From: Nemorincola sp044225795
GTDB lineage: Bacteria > Bacteroidota > Bacteroidia > Chitinophagales > Chitinophagaceae
Assembly: GCA_044225795.1 (NCBI GenBank)
Contig: JBGAIF010000001.1
Location: 248,001 to 312,000 of the forward strand
DNA length: 64,000 nucleotides
Direction of reading: 5' to 3'
Both the position numbers and the translations under genes were made by a program. Under the pieces are notes generated by a model. That model searched no databases. It saw only the letters and a list, made by a program, of their open reading frames with translations, and was not told where the DNA came from. Within the stretch, counting starts at the first letter, position 1; each line of letters begins with the position of its first letter. Positions 7,815 through 16,115 of this stretch are shown one piece after another.

Positions 7815-9479
7815 ATGTCGCCTCGTATTTTTACAGCCGCGCTTTTTTTGCTGGGTTGCACGCCACTCACTGTGCTGCACGCGAAGAACAAATCAGACAA
7901 GAAGACCATAAAACAACTGCAGACGGATATTTCCTACCTGGCATCGGATGAGTTGGAAGGACGGCGCACAAGCACTGAGGGCGAGCGCAAGGCTGCCGAC
8001 TACATTGAGAAGAGGTATAAAGACATTGGTGTAAAGCCATATAAAGAACAGTACCGTGTTCCGTTTCATTTCACCTATGGTAAGGAGGCCTCCGGCTCGA
8101 CGGCGATCAGTGTGAATAATACGCTGGTGCCATTGAATGGCGATAATTTCGCGCTGCCCTTCAGCGGAGGCGGGCATGTAGCCAGCGAAGTGCAGCAGGA
8201 TATCATGGAGCAGGGCAGCATATGGATGATAGCCTTGTACAATGACGCTGAACAGGCAGACAACCCGCATTTTGAGGCAGAGAAATTCATGTATGAGCGG
8301 GCGAAGGAAGCGGAAAAGCAAGGTGCATCGGGTGTGGTATTCTTTGATGGTTATGGCAGCAAGTACAATCCATCATTCAACCGCCATTCGGAGTATGATG
8401 CCGTGGGCATACCGGTGGCTTTTCTGTCGAACGACGCGTATGTGAAGTATATCAAGGAGGCGCAGCGTAAGGGAAGCGGTATTCCCATAGACCTTAACAT
8501 CTCTATCGTAAAGTCTGACCGCTCTGCGAATAACCTGGCCGCTTATATAGACAATGGCGCCAAATATACCGTGATCTTAGGTGCGCACTACGACCACCTG
8601 GGTTTTGGCGAAGACGGCAACAGCCTTTTTGCCAACGCGAAGAAAGAACACCAGATACATCATGGCGCTGATGATAACGCCAGTGGAACGGCGGCGTTGC
8701 TGGCAACGGCTAAATGGGTGAAAAGTAAGAAGCTACACAACTTCAACTACCTGTTTGTAAACTTTTCGGGAGAGGAGCTGGGCCTGTATGGCTCTAAGGC
8801 GTTTGTAAAAGACATGAGCATAGACAGCGCCAAGGTGGCTTACATGATCAATATGGATATGGTGGGCAGGCTCAACGACAGTACGCACGCGCTTACAGTA
8901 GGCGGAGTAGGCACATCGCCGGTGTGGGCTGAGGCTGTGAACATGGCTGGTGATGACTTTAAGGTAGTGATAGACAGCTCGGGTGTGGGGCCTTCTGACC
9001 ATACGAGCTTTTATAATGCCGGTATCCCTGTATTGTTCTTCTTTACCGGCACACACAAGGATTATCACAAACCATCGGACAGGGCGGAGCTGATCAACTA
9101 CGCGGGTGAGGCCAAGGTGCTGAACTATGTGACCAGCATTGTCGCGAAGATGGACAAGGATAATCTGAAGCCGGACTATACCATCACCAAGCAACCGACG
9201 GTAGGCGCTACGAAGTTCAAAGTGACGCTGGGCATAATGCCTGACTATACCTTCCAGGAAGGTGGTGTGCGCGTGGATGGCGTGAGTGACGGCCGCCCCG
9301 CGATCAAAGCAGGTATCAAGCAGGGAGATATCATCATTATGCTGGGTAAGTATAAGGTGAACGGTATGCAAACCTATATGGAGGCATTGGGTAAATTCAC
9401 GCCGGGAGAGAAAACTGAAGTAACTGTGCAGCGTGATGGCAAGAACATGGTATTGCCTTTAGAGTTCATGGCCAAATAA
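7815..9479 (+). CDS. Exported M28 family zinc aminopeptidase with PDZ-like C-terminal domain
   Basis: A 554-residue secreted peptidase. It has a signal peptide (MSPRIFTAALFLLGCTPLTVLHA; an LGC triplet inside it might instead be a lipobox), an N-terminal family region (SDELEGRRTSTEGERKAADY), and an inserted PA-type segment about 100-235. The M28 catalytic core follows with its co-catalytic zinc ligands: AHYDH, GADDNASG, SGEELGLYG, NMDMVGR and DYHKPSD. Residues from about 465 form a PDZ-like domain (DGRPAIKAGIKQGDIIIMLG). Such proteins remove N-terminal residues from peptides in the periplasm or outside the cell. It is a single gene between its own promoter and a terminator. Confidence 0.9.
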   Translation: MSPRIFTAALFLLGCTPLTVLHAKNKSDKKTIKQLQTDISYLASDELEGRRTSTEGERKAADYIEKRYKDIGVKPYKEQYRVPFHFTYGKEASGSTAISVNNTLVPLNGDNFALPFSGGGHVASEVQQDIMEQGSIWMIALYNDAEQADNPHFEAEKFMYERAKEAEKQGASGVVFFDGYGSKYNPSFNRHSEYDAVGIPVAFLSNDAYVKYIKEAQRKGSGIPIDLNISIVKSDRSANNLAAYIDNGAKYTVILGAHYDHLGFGEDGNSLFANAKKEHQIHHGADDNASGTAALLATAKWVKSKKLHNFNYLFVNFSGEELGLYGSKAFVKDMSIDSAKVAYMINMDMVGRLNDSTHALTVGGVGTSPVWAEAVNMAGDDFKVVIDSSGVGPSDHTSFYNAGIPVLFFFTGTHKDYHKPSDRAELINYAGEAKVLNYVTSIVAKMDKDNLKPDYTITKQPTVGATKFKVTLGIMPDYTFQEGGVRVDGVSDGRPAIKAGIKQGDIIIMLGKYKVNGMQTYMEALGKFTPGEKTEVTVQRDGKNMVLPLEFMAK

Positions 9480-9495
9480 GCCGGGACATTGTGCA

Positions 9496-9531
9496 AATAA
9501 ATAAGCCATCCCGAGGGATGGCTTATTTATT
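9496..9531. terminator. Bidirectional intrinsic terminator
   Basis: A long perfect inverted repeat: AATAAATAAGCCATCCC, loop GA, then its complement. A/T-rich arm ends serve both strands. It separates the convergent M28 peptidase and the small lipoprotein gene. Confidence 0.85.
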
Positions 9532-9548
9532 ATCAGCTTTTTAAAGAA

Positions 9549-9770
9549 TTACTTCTTTTCAGCAGGAGCAGCAGTTGCAGGAGCAGCAGCAGCAGCTGAA
9601 TCTGGCTTAGCAGGAGCAGCAGTCATTGTGTCTTTTGGAGCTTCAGGAGCCGGAGCCGGAGCAGCAGCAGCTGTAGAATCAGTCTTAGCAGCTTCGCCAC
9701 CACCGTTACCGCATGATGCTACGAAAAGACCCAGAGAAAGTGCGAGTACGCTTAACTTTACGAATTTCAT
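9549..9770 (-). CDS. Small Ala/Pro-rich lipoprotein, 73 residues
   Basis: A signal peptide with lipobox (MKFVKLSVLALSLGLFVASC) is followed by GNGGGEAAK and then a low-complexity tail made almost only of Ala, Pro, Asp, Lys, Thr and Ser. No folded domain is expected. Proteins of this type are common in Bacteroidota, and the role is unknown; a flexible, membrane-tethered spacer in the envelope is possible. The codon pattern is repetitive (GCAGCAGCAG-like on the complement), so the length may vary between strains through slippage. Confidence 0.7.
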   Translation of the reverse strand: MKFVKLSVLALSLGLFVASCGNGGGEAAKTDSTAAAAPAPAPEAPKDTMTAAPAKPDSAAAAAPATAAPAEKK

Positions 9771-10053
9771 AAATTTGTTTTTTAGTTGGTTATGCAGGTT
9801 TATACCGGAATTAAAAAAAGGTAACCCGCCCCGGCAGTTTTTTTTTGAAAAAATGTTGTATTTTTATTTTTATATCTGTAAGTAGCTGATATTTTGATGA
9901 GACTGATGATATTTTTATCCGGGTTATTTCCTGAAAACAGGCGTTTGGTACTTTACAATTTGGTTTACCTTTACGAAAATTTCTCATTCACAGGCCGTTA
10001 GGAATTTTTTTATCCACAACAGGGTTACTTTTTGACTAAAATCGGATTAACAG

Positions 10054-10635
10054 GTGCAAAGCCCGGTAAATAACGAACATCACTTATTAGCGGCACTTGC
10101 GGCAGGCGACAGAACGGCCACCGAACAGATATACCAGCAATATTTTCATATAGTAAATGGTTGGTTGATAAAGAACGGGGGCGCTGCGGCAGATGCGGCG
10201 GATGTATTCCAGGAAGCGATGGTGGTGTTGTTTGAAAAGGCGGCGGATGAAGATTTCCGGCTGACGTGCTCCATAGGTACTTACCTCTTTGCCATCAGTA
10301 AAAGGCTCTGGTATAAAAAACTGGAGCGACAGAACAGGGAGCCAGTCTTTTTTAAAGAAGACGCGGACGGAGAGGAAGAAAGTTACGGAGGCGTGTATGA
10401 AGATGATATCAGCGCGCACCAGGAACGTGAGACGCATTACGAACAACTGAATGCGGCGCTGGACCAGATAGGAGAACCCTGCAGATCTTTATTAAAAGCT
10501 TTTTATCACCACGATAAGAGCATGCAGGAAATAGCGGCAGACTTCGGGTACACGAACCCGGACAATGCCAAAACACAAAAATATAAATGCCTGACACGGC
10601 TCCGTAAACTGTTTTACGGCGTGCAGGCCAAATAG
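10054..10635 (+). CDS. RNA polymerase sigma-70 family (ECF-like) factor
   Basis: A 193-residue sigma factor. Region 2 lies at about 18-90 (TEQIYQQYFHIVNGWLIKNGG, DVFQEAMVVLFEKA, GTYLFAISKRLWYKKLER) and region 4 at about 130-190 (LDQIGEPCRSLLKAFYHHDKSMQEIAADFGYTNPDNAKTQKYKCLTRLR in outline). The acidic linker EDADGEEESYG connects them. The start is a GTG at 10054; no ATG is in a suitable place. The next gene, 14 bases downstream, encodes an anti-sigma-like protein fused to a protease, so the pair is probably a co-transcribed envelope-responsive regulator. This factor is likely held or controlled by that partner. Confidence 0.85.
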   Translation: MQSPVNNEHHLLAALAAGDRTATEQIYQQYFHIVNGWLIKNGGAAADAADVFQEAMVVLFEKAADEDFRLTCSIGTYLFAISKRLWYKKLERQNREPVFFKEDADGEEESYGGVYEDDISAHQERETHYEQLNAALDQIGEPCRSLLKAFYHHDKSMQEIAADFGYTNPDNAKTQKYKCLTRLRKLFYGVQAK

Positions 10636-10649
10636 AAGAAGCGTAAACA

Positions 10650-11753
10650 ATGTCTTTGAATAACAATACCTGGGAAGTAGCAGAAGCCTACCTGGCAGGC
10701 AGGATGACCGAAGCCGAGTGCAAAGCGGTGGAGGGCAGACTGGCAGCGGACGCTGCTTTTGCCGCCGAGTTCCAGGAGTGCGTGAACCTGATAAGCTCTA
10801 TGGAGGGCAGCGGTAAGCAAAAGCGTTTCCGCGCAATGCTGCGCGATGTGCAGGCTAAACAAACAGCTATTCCGGCAAAGAAACCGAGAAATATCGTATT
10901 CACACCGCAAATGTGGCGCACTGCGGCAGTGGCTGCCGGTGTGGCGATACTTACATCTACGATCACTATATGGAGCCTGAAGCCTTCTATGAAGAAGACG
11001 GACAGCCAGTACAGCACCATCAGCCGCGAGGTAGAGCATATCAAGAAGGTACAGGCGGGACAACAGGCGGAACAAAACCAACTGAAGGAGATCATCAAGA
11101 AGAATGCAAAGCCTACGCCACCACCATCTGATGTGCGCTATACCGGCACCGGTTTCGCGCTCACCAATGACGGGTATTTTGTTACCGCATACCACGTTAT
11201 CGGCAGCGACTTTGACTCTGTATATATACAAACTCATGACGGCCTGTATTACAAGGCGTTCCTGCTCAACTACAACAAAGAGAATGACATTGCCATACTG
11301 AAGGTGGAAAAGAAGAATTTCCACTTCGGGAAGGGAGACCTGCCTTACACTTTCGCAGGGGAGAAGACCGGCCTGGGAGCGCGTATCTTCACGCTGGGCT
11401 ATCCTAAGGATGTGACCGTGTACAGTGAAGGCTACATCAGCGCAAAGAACGGATATGAGGGCAACGACCAGCAGTACACCCTGCAATTACCTGCCGGGCA
11501 CGGACAGAGCGGATCTCCTGTAGTAGATGAGAGGGGCAACATACTGGGCCTGCTGACCGCTATCAGCACAGAAGCACAATCTAACACCTACGCGGTGAGC
11601 TCTAAATCGCTGATCACTTTACTGCATACCGGAGCGGCGAACGACATTGCCCTGCGCCTGCCAAAGGCCAATAAGATGGGCCGCATGAGCCGCCAGGAAC
11701 AAATAGAAAAAATGGAAGCCTATACTTTTTCTGTAAAGGTGTATAAAAAGTAA
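10650..11753 (+). CDS. Membrane-anchored trypsin-like (S1C) protease with anti-sigma-like N-terminus
   Basis: A 367-residue protein. The cytoplasmic N-terminus (about 1-85: VAEAYLAGRMTEAECKAVEGRLAADAAFAAEF) looks like the zf-HC2/anti-sigma type of Bacteroidota, although no zinc-binding HC2 motif is seen. A single transmembrane helix lies at about 90-112 (AAVAAGVAILTSTITIWSL), then a coiled-coil linker, then a trypsin-like domain from about 165. The catalytic triad is visible as His182 (TAYHV), Asp213 (NDIAIL) and Ser287 (GQSGSP). There is no PDZ domain. Topology predicts a periplasmic protease and a cytoplasmic sigma-binding tail in one chain. It follows a sigma factor gene by 14 bases. Whether the N-terminus really binds sigma is inference. 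Confidence 0.82.
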   Translation: MSLNNNTWEVAEAYLAGRMTEAECKAVEGRLAADAAFAAEFQECVNLISSMEGSGKQKRFRAMLRDVQAKQTAIPAKKPRNIVFTPQMWRTAAVAAGVAILTSTITIWSLKPSMKKTDSQYSTISREVEHIKKVQAGQQAEQNQLKEIIKKNAKPTPPPSDVRYTGTGFALTNDGYFVTAYHVIGSDFDSVYIQTHDGLYYKAFLLNYNKENDIAILKVEKKNFHFGKGDLPYTFAGEKTGLGARIFTLGYPKDVTVYSEGYISAKNGYEGNDQQYTLQLPAGHGQSGSPVVDERGNILGLLTAISTEAQSNTYAVSSKSLITLLHTGAANDIALRLPKANKMGRMSRQEQIEKMEAYTFSVKVYKK

Positions 11754-11773
11754 AGCACAATAGTTTATGAAGG

Positions 11774-11801
11774 AGCGGCAGTAGATACTGCCGCTTTTTT
11801 T
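11774..11801 (+). terminator. Intrinsic terminator after the sigma/protease operon
   Basis: AGCGGCAGTA-GA-TACTGCCGCT followed by TTTTTT. It also lies downstream of the convergent lipoprotein gene ending at 11817. Confidence 0.85.
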
Positions 11802-11816
11802 GTGCCTACAATATGC

Positions 11817-12653
11817 CTATTCCAGCCTAACAGTCCATTTAAAGAAGGCAGGAGATGTTTGATAGTATTGTTCAAAGATCACTTTATTGGTACCGTAGTT
11901 ATAGGTTAGTGTAGTAAACTCAGGCTCATCGTGATAGGTCTGGAACGTAATTGTCTTTGCAGTTGCATCATGCATTTTATAATGCAGCAGATCGTCCTTA
12001 ATGCTGATCAGATCATCCTTACTATAAATGCCGATGTAGTCTTTACTATAGCGAATAGTCGTGTCATCTACTAAAGTAAAGGTGATACTATCATTGACGT
12101 TGTAAATGGTGTCATCAACAGGGAAAGTATTAGCCATAGCCTTGCGTGCCTGTCCTGATAATTTTTTGGTGCCGATAATATCTTTGATATAGCCCGAGAG
12201 CGACATATCATATACATTTGCTAGTGCATGCAAATCATATTCATCCCAATAATACGATGTGCTAGATGCACCTGAATAGTGGAAATAGTAGCTCACGGTA
12301 TCCTTGATAGGATCCCAAGAAAGGCCGGAATTATAATCATGAATTTTACCATTATGGTTGACTTCTGTGGAAGAAGAAAACTTAAAAACAAGATTAGCTC
12401 CTAACTGTTCAAAAGTTAAGGTATCGCCCCAATTGCCAACCAATTGATGCTTATTCAGAACTGCCAGGGAGAATGGTATAAATACGTCGCAATTTGTCCC
12501 TACACCTTTTGCAGTACGGGTGCCCACCCATAGCCTTACGCCGCCCAGTCTCTGTGTACGGTCAATATCTTTCTCCAGGTCTTTCTCTTTTTTCTTGCAA
12601 CCAAAGACCGCAAGGAGCAAAATGCAGATACATATGTTTACTGTTAGCTTCAT
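11817..12653 (-). CDS. Hypothetical lipoprotein, 278 residues
   Basis: The lipoprotein leader is MKLTVNICICILLLAVFGC, with a KKKEKDLEKD spacer after the Cys. The mature part has no recognisable family. It is beta-rich and aromatic (YYFHYSGASSTSYYWDEYDLHAL in part), with aspartate-lysine turns (IGIYSKDDLISIKDDLLHY) that suggest a beta-propeller-like or beta-sandwich lipocalin-type fold; this is a guess. It is transcribed alone. No promoter of good quality is seen. Confidence 0.65.
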   Translation of the reverse strand: MKLTVNICICILLLAVFGCKKKEKDLEKDIDRTQRLGGVRLWVGTRTAKGVGTNCDVFIPFSLAVLNKHQLVGNWGDTLTFEQLGANLVFKFSSSTEVNHNGKIHDYNSGLSWDPIKDTVSYYFHYSGASSTSYYWDEYDLHALANVYDMSLSGYIKDIIGTKKLSGQARKAMANTFPVDDTIYNVNDSITFTLVDDTTIRYSKDYIGIYSKDDLISIKDDLLHYKMHDATAKTITFQTYHDEPEFTTLTYNYGTNKVIFEQYYQTSPAFFKWTVRLE

Positions 12654-12734
12654 AGTGTCATGTCAACATTAAAGTTATAGAAATGTAACGTTATTTTATG
12701 CCTTTTTTTAACCTATTCTCACCGCCACATTGAT

Positions 12735-12742
12735 TACCTTTG
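12735..12742 (+). promoter_or_regulatory. -7 box TACCTTTG for tatC
   Basis: An exact TAnnTTTG match 17 bases before the GTG start. There is no TTG at -33. It supports the GTG at 12759 as the start, because the leader is of the usual short length. Confidence 0.5.
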
Positions 12743-12758
12743 CGCCCGAATCGCTAAC

Positions 12759-13610
12759 GTGGGCCTGCTCGATAACTTTTTTAAGAACCGCAAGAACAAC
12801 CCCAATGGGGAGATGAACTTCCTTGACCATATCGAGGAGCTGAGGTGGCACATCATACGGTCTGCAATTGCGGTGCTTATCGGGTCGGTCATTGCCTTCA
12901 TCAAGATAGAATGGATATTTGACCGCATCATACTCGGCCCTTCGTACAATGACTTCATCTCCTATCGGTGGTTCTGCGCACTGGGCAGACTGCTGCACTA
13001 TGACGGATTCTGCCTGGGCGCGGTGGAGATGAAATTTCAGAATACGGCTGTGGCCGGGCAATTCATGATGATGCTATCCGCGTCAATGATGATCGGCTTC
13101 ATCATTGCGTTCCCTTACATCATCTGGGAGCTCTGGCGGTTCATCAAGCCGGCATTGCGCCCCACGGAAGTGAAAATGGCATCGGGCATCGTATTCTGGT
13201 GCTCATTCCTGTTCTTTATGGGTGTGGCCTTCTCTTACTTCATCATTGCGCCCTATACCATCAACTTCTTCGGCAGCTATAAGCTGAGCCCTAAGTTTGA
13301 GAACATCATCACGATTGAGAACTATTACGATACCATGAGCAATATGCTGCTGGCCATCGGCGTGGTGTTCGAGCTACCTATGCTGGTCTATTTCCTTTCG
13401 AAGATAGGCGTGCTGACCCCTGAATTCCTGCGGGCAAAGCGCCGATATGCTTTCCTGATATTATTCATACTCTCGGAGATAGTGACGCCGCCGGACCTTT
13501 TCAGCTGCCTTATTGTTTTTGTACCTTTATACCTGCTGTTTGAAGTGTCGGTGGTGCTGAGCGCAAGAGTGGTGAAGGCGAAGAGGAAGAAGGAGGCGGA
13601 GGAGAAATAG
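12759..13610 (+). CDS. tatC: Sec-independent protein translocase subunit TatC
   Basis: The core receptor of the twin-arginine pathway, which moves folded proteins across the inner membrane. The 283-residue protein has the family opening MNFLDHIEELRWHIIRS (conserved E-E-L-R) and six membrane spans, with the conserved FIIAFPYIIWELWRFIKPAL after the second span. The start is GTG at 12759; an internal ATG at 12813 would remove the cytoplasmic N-tail. No tatA is adjacent. Two likely Tat substrates, the ferritin-like proteins at 24.4-25.9 kb, are in the same window. The stop codon runs straight into a heptad-repeat element. Confidence 0.93.
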   Translation: MGLLDNFFKNRKNNPNGEMNFLDHIEELRWHIIRSAIAVLIGSVIAFIKIEWIFDRIILGPSYNDFISYRWFCALGRLLHYDGFCLGAVEMKFQNTAVAGQFMMMLSASMMIGFIIAFPYIIWELWRFIKPALRPTEVKMASGIVFWCSFLFFMGVAFSYFIIAPYTINFFGSYKLSPKFENIITIENYYDTMSNMLLAIGVVFELPMLVYFLSKIGVLTPEFLRAKRRYAFLILFILSEIVTPPDLFSCLIVFVPLYLLFEVSVVLSARVVKAKRKKEAEEK

Positions 13611-13655
13611 TAGAGAGTAGAAAGTAAAGAGTGAAAGTAGAAAGTAGAGAGTTGT
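13609..13655. repeat. Heptanucleotide tandem repeat, second locus
   Basis: AGTAGAG, AGTAGAA, AGTAAAG, AGTGAA, AGTAGAA, AGTAGAG, AGTTG: the same 7-base family as 5149-5197, with one 6-base unit. It begins inside the tatC stop codon and fills the gap to rpiB. Confidence 0.75.
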
Positions 13656-13678
13656 TAAACGCGAAAACAAACAACCAT

Positions 13679-14125
13679 ATGAATACCACCTTTGATAAAA
13701 GCCTGCCAGTAGTAATAGGCAGCGACCACGCAGGATTTGAATACAAAGCGGAGATCATAAAAATGCTGTCTGCCGCGGGATGGCAGGTGGTGGACAAGGG
13801 TACCTACAGCACAGATAGTACCGACTACCCCGACTATGCCCACCCTACGGCTCAAATGGTGGAAGACGGCCTGGCCACAGCCGGCATACTGGTATGCGGC
13901 AGCGGTAACGGCGTATGTATGACCGCCAACAAACACAAGGACATACGGGCGGCGCTGTGCTGGAACGAAGAACTGGCCGCACTGGCACGCCAGCATAATA
14001 ATGCCAATATTCTCTGCATCCCGTCTAGATTCATCGGCCTGCCACTTGCCGAAAGCATGGTGAACATCTTCCTGTCCACAGCTTTTGAAGGGGGGCGGCA
14101 TGAAAAGAGGGTCTCCAAAATATAG
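13679..14125 (+). CDS. rpiB: Ribose-5-phosphate isomerase B
   Basis: Interconverts ribose-5-phosphate and ribulose-5-phosphate in the pentose phosphate pathway. The start is the ATG at 13679 (MNTTFDKSLPVVIGSDHAGFEYKAE), giving 148 residues, the usual length. The frame upstream is only the heptad repeat. Family marks include GSDHAGFEYK, the phosphate/active-site loop CGSGNGVCMTANKHKDIRAA with the catalytic Cys, and RQHNNANILCIPSRFI. It follows tatC by 68 bases and may be co-transcribed with it, though the products are unrelated. Confidence 0.92.
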   Translation: MNTTFDKSLPVVIGSDHAGFEYKAEIIKMLSAAGWQVVDKGTYSTDSTDYPDYAHPTAQMVEDGLATAGILVCGSGNGVCMTANKHKDIRAALCWNEELAALARQHNNANILCIPSRFIGLPLAESMVNIFLSTAFEGGRHEKRVSKI

Positions 14126-14194
14126 TTACCAAAAATTAAACACGCGTACTCCCGATTCTTCTCAAAAAACCGTTATTTTGGGAAAAAGACCCAT

Positions 14195-15103
14195 ATGAAC
14201 GGGAAGTTCCGGCTTATTACAAAGGCAGCAGGTGTGTACCTGCTGATCTCTTTCTCTGTGCTGCTGCATGGCTGTGCCGATATAGAAGAGGTGAACAGCG
14301 CTGCCAAAACCGCGATAGCCACCCTGGGCACCTACAATGACCTGGGCTACTCCTTTACGGAAAGCTATCGTAAGTACACTGTACCTCAATACATGTACAA
14401 GGGGTTTGGCGATAAGGCGGCGATGCCGAACATGAGTTTCAGACAGGGCGCGCTGGACAGCGCACTGAAAGCAGACCAGGTGGTGGGGCTGTTCTTTTCT
14501 TCGCTTACATCGTACTTTGAAACACTTAGCCGCTTGTCTGACAAAGACCTGGCGAACGCGGACTTCAGCAACCTGGGCGACGCGATAAAATCGGACGATA
14601 AATTCCTGGCAAAGCTGGGCGGCGTGTCTAAAGACCAAGTGGATGCCTCTGTGAAGATAGCTACACTGCTGGCGAATGACCTGATGGGTGCCTACCGCGA
14701 AAAGCAAGTGCGGAAAGTGATCTGCGACTATGATGGCGATGTGATGAAAGTATTCAAAGCTGCGGACAGGTGCCTGGGCCTGCTGCTGCAAAACATGGAA
14801 TCGGACTTTGACATAGTGCGCGCTAAATATACGCCCGTAGCCACAGCCGCCGGCGATGCCCGTGATGTGAGGATCCACATCATAGAACAGTACACCGCGG
14901 AATGCAATACGCTACAGGCACAAAAGACACTGATAGAAAAGCTACGCGCCGGCACGGCAAGAATAGGCGAGATGCACCATGCCCTGGCCACAAAACTGAA
15001 GGAGAACAAGCTGACATCGGAAGAGGCGCGCAGCCTGCTGAAACATTATGTAGGCGACGCACACGCTATTTATGAACAAATAAAGCTATTACGTAAAAAC
15101 TGA
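14195..15103 (+). CDS. Hypothetical helical lipoprotein, 302 residues
   Basis: A signal peptide with lipobox is visible (YLLISFSVLLHGC, Cys at about residue 27). The mature protein is predicted almost fully helical, with many Lys/Glu/Ala heptads (DAHAIYEQIKLLRKN at the end, EKLRAGTARIGEMHHALATKL before it). I recognise no family. The next gene starts 4 bases after the stop and encodes a small helical protein, so the two are very likely co-translated and may interact. Confidence 0.7.
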   Translation: MNGKFRLITKAAGVYLLISFSVLLHGCADIEEVNSAAKTAIATLGTYNDLGYSFTESYRKYTVPQYMYKGFGDKAAMPNMSFRQGALDSALKADQVVGLFFSSLTSYFETLSRLSDKDLANADFSNLGDAIKSDDKFLAKLGGVSKDQVDASVKIATLLANDLMGAYREKQVRKVICDYDGDVMKVFKAADRCLGLLLQNMESDFDIVRAKYTPVATAAGDARDVRIHIIEQYTAECNTLQAQKTLIEKLRAGTARIGEMHHALATKLKENKLTSEEARSLLKHYVGDAHAIYEQIKLLRKN

Positions 15104-15107
15104 CGCC

Positions 15108-15479
15108 ATGGTAAACCTGGAACAACTCGGTATCGCGCTCCGCTCGGTGGCAAGAGCCTTATTGCAACGCATAGATGACCAGCTTGATAAACTCAGCAAA
15201 CAAGAGATCCAAGACATGAACAGCACCGCACAGGAACTGCTGAATAAAAGCAAAGAACTGTTTGTGGCCAGCGTGATAGAGATAGGAGAGGAGGCTAAAA
15301 GCAGCATTGAAAGACTGTCGGAAGCTGAAGACCAAATGACCAATGCCATGAGGACGATAGAGAGCGTGCAGAAGGTAATAGACATCTCTACCAAACTAGT
15401 GGGTGTAGCAGGGAATGTACTGTCGCTGGACACCGGCGCAGTAGTATCGGGTGTGGAAGAGGTGCTCGGTAAGCTATAG
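15108..15479 (+). CDS. Small helical protein of unknown function, 123 residues
   Basis: No signal peptide and no known family. It is long amphipathic helix throughout (ALLQRIDDQLDKLSKQEIQDM, EAKSSIERLSEAEDQMTNAMRTIESVQKVIDI in outline), ending in a more hydrophobic Gly/Val segment (KLVGVAGNVLSLDTGAVVSGVEEVLGKL) that could touch a membrane. It starts 4 bases after the helical lipoprotein gene. A cytoplasmic or membrane-peripheral coiled-coil partner of that lipoprotein is possible but unproven. It converges on the cobalamin adenosyltransferase gene with only 8 bases between stops. Confidence 0.7.
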   Translation: MVNLEQLGIALRSVARALLQRIDDQLDKLSKQEIQDMNSTAQELLNKSKELFVASVIEIGEEAKSSIERLSEAEDQMTNAMRTIESVQKVIDISTKLVGVAGNVLSLDTGAVVSGVEEVLGKL

Positions 15480-15487
15480 GTGCTTTC

Positions 15488-16045
15488 CTATACACGAGGG
15501 CGCCATGGCACCTCGGCAGCCTCATTGATGTGGCTGATGTAACGCGCCAGCACAAAAAGAAAATCGGACAAACGGTTGAGGTATTGTATCACTATTGGGG
15601 GCACTGCTTCGTTATGCTCCTGCATGGCCACACACAGCCGCTCGGCCCTGCGGCAGACGCAGCGCGCCACGTGGCAAGTGGAAGAAGCGATGTTGCCACC
15701 CGGCAAAATAAACGACCGCATCTCCGGCAGCACTTCATTCATTTCATCTATCTTATTTTCCAGCCATGTCACATCGGTGTCGTGGAGGTCGGGAAGTTTC
15801 ATCTTTACCTCTTTGTCGGGAGCCGTAGCCAATACAGAACCTACGGTAAACAGGCGGTCCTGCACCTCACGAAGCAATTCCGTGACCGCGGTATTATTTG
15901 CCATATCGCTCACCATGCCAATGAATGAATTCAGCTCATCTACCGTGCCGTAACTCTCGATACGGATGTGATTCTTTGGGACGCGTACACCACCTATCAG
16001 GCTGGTGCCTCCTTTGTCTCCTGTCTTGGTATATATCTTGAACAT
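15488..16045 (-). CDS. PduO-type ATP:cob(I)alamin adenosyltransferase
   Basis: Transfers the adenosyl group of ATP to cob(I)alamin to make coenzyme B12. The N-terminus MFKIYTKTGDKGGTSLIGG is the ATP-binding signature, followed by RIESYGTVDELNSFIG. The C-terminal half has the conserved SSTCHVARCVCRRAERLCV helix and LNRLSDFLFVLARY. The ATG at 16045 is used rather than an upstream codon at 16054. Length is 185 residues, normal for the family. No cobalamin riboswitch is visible upstream; the short gap holds a CCCC-TGAA-GGGG hairpin. It lies downstream of an ABC ATPase gene on the same strand. Confidence 0.92.
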   Translation of the reverse strand: MFKIYTKTGDKGGTSLIGGVRVPKNHIRIESYGTVDELNSFIGMVSDMANNTAVTELLREVQDRLFTVGSVLATAPDKEVKMKLPDLHDTDVTWLENKIDEMNEVLPEMRSFILPGGNIASSTCHVARCVCRRAERLCVAMQEHNEAVPPIVIQYLNRLSDFLFVLARYISHINEAAEVPWRPRV

Positions 16046-16046
16046 A

Positions 16047-16070
16047 AACCCCAAACCCCTGAAGGGGCTT
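16047..16070. repeat. Short G/C-tract hairpin in an intergenic gap
   Basis: AACCCCAAACCCC, TGAA loop, GGGGCTT. It is a small palindromic element in the gap between the ABC ATPase and cobalamin adenosyltransferase genes. It could be an mRNA processing or attenuation site, or a dispersed intergenic repeat. Only one copy is in the window. Confidence 0.4.
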
Positions 16071-16115
16071 AAAACTTTATTTATTAAACAATCAGATCAT
16101 CATTTCCCTAATCCC

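Noticed and set aside
10614..11486. A 290-residue minus-strand frame opposite the trypsin-like protease
   Set aside because: The plus-strand gene has an intact catalytic triad and a good start; the antisense frame is Cys/His/Arg-rich without a family.
15480..16115. A cobalamin riboswitch near the adenosyltransferase gene
   Set aside because: The 70-base gap upstream of the gene is too short for the riboswitch and shows no B12-box-like sequence; only a 4-bp hairpin is present.
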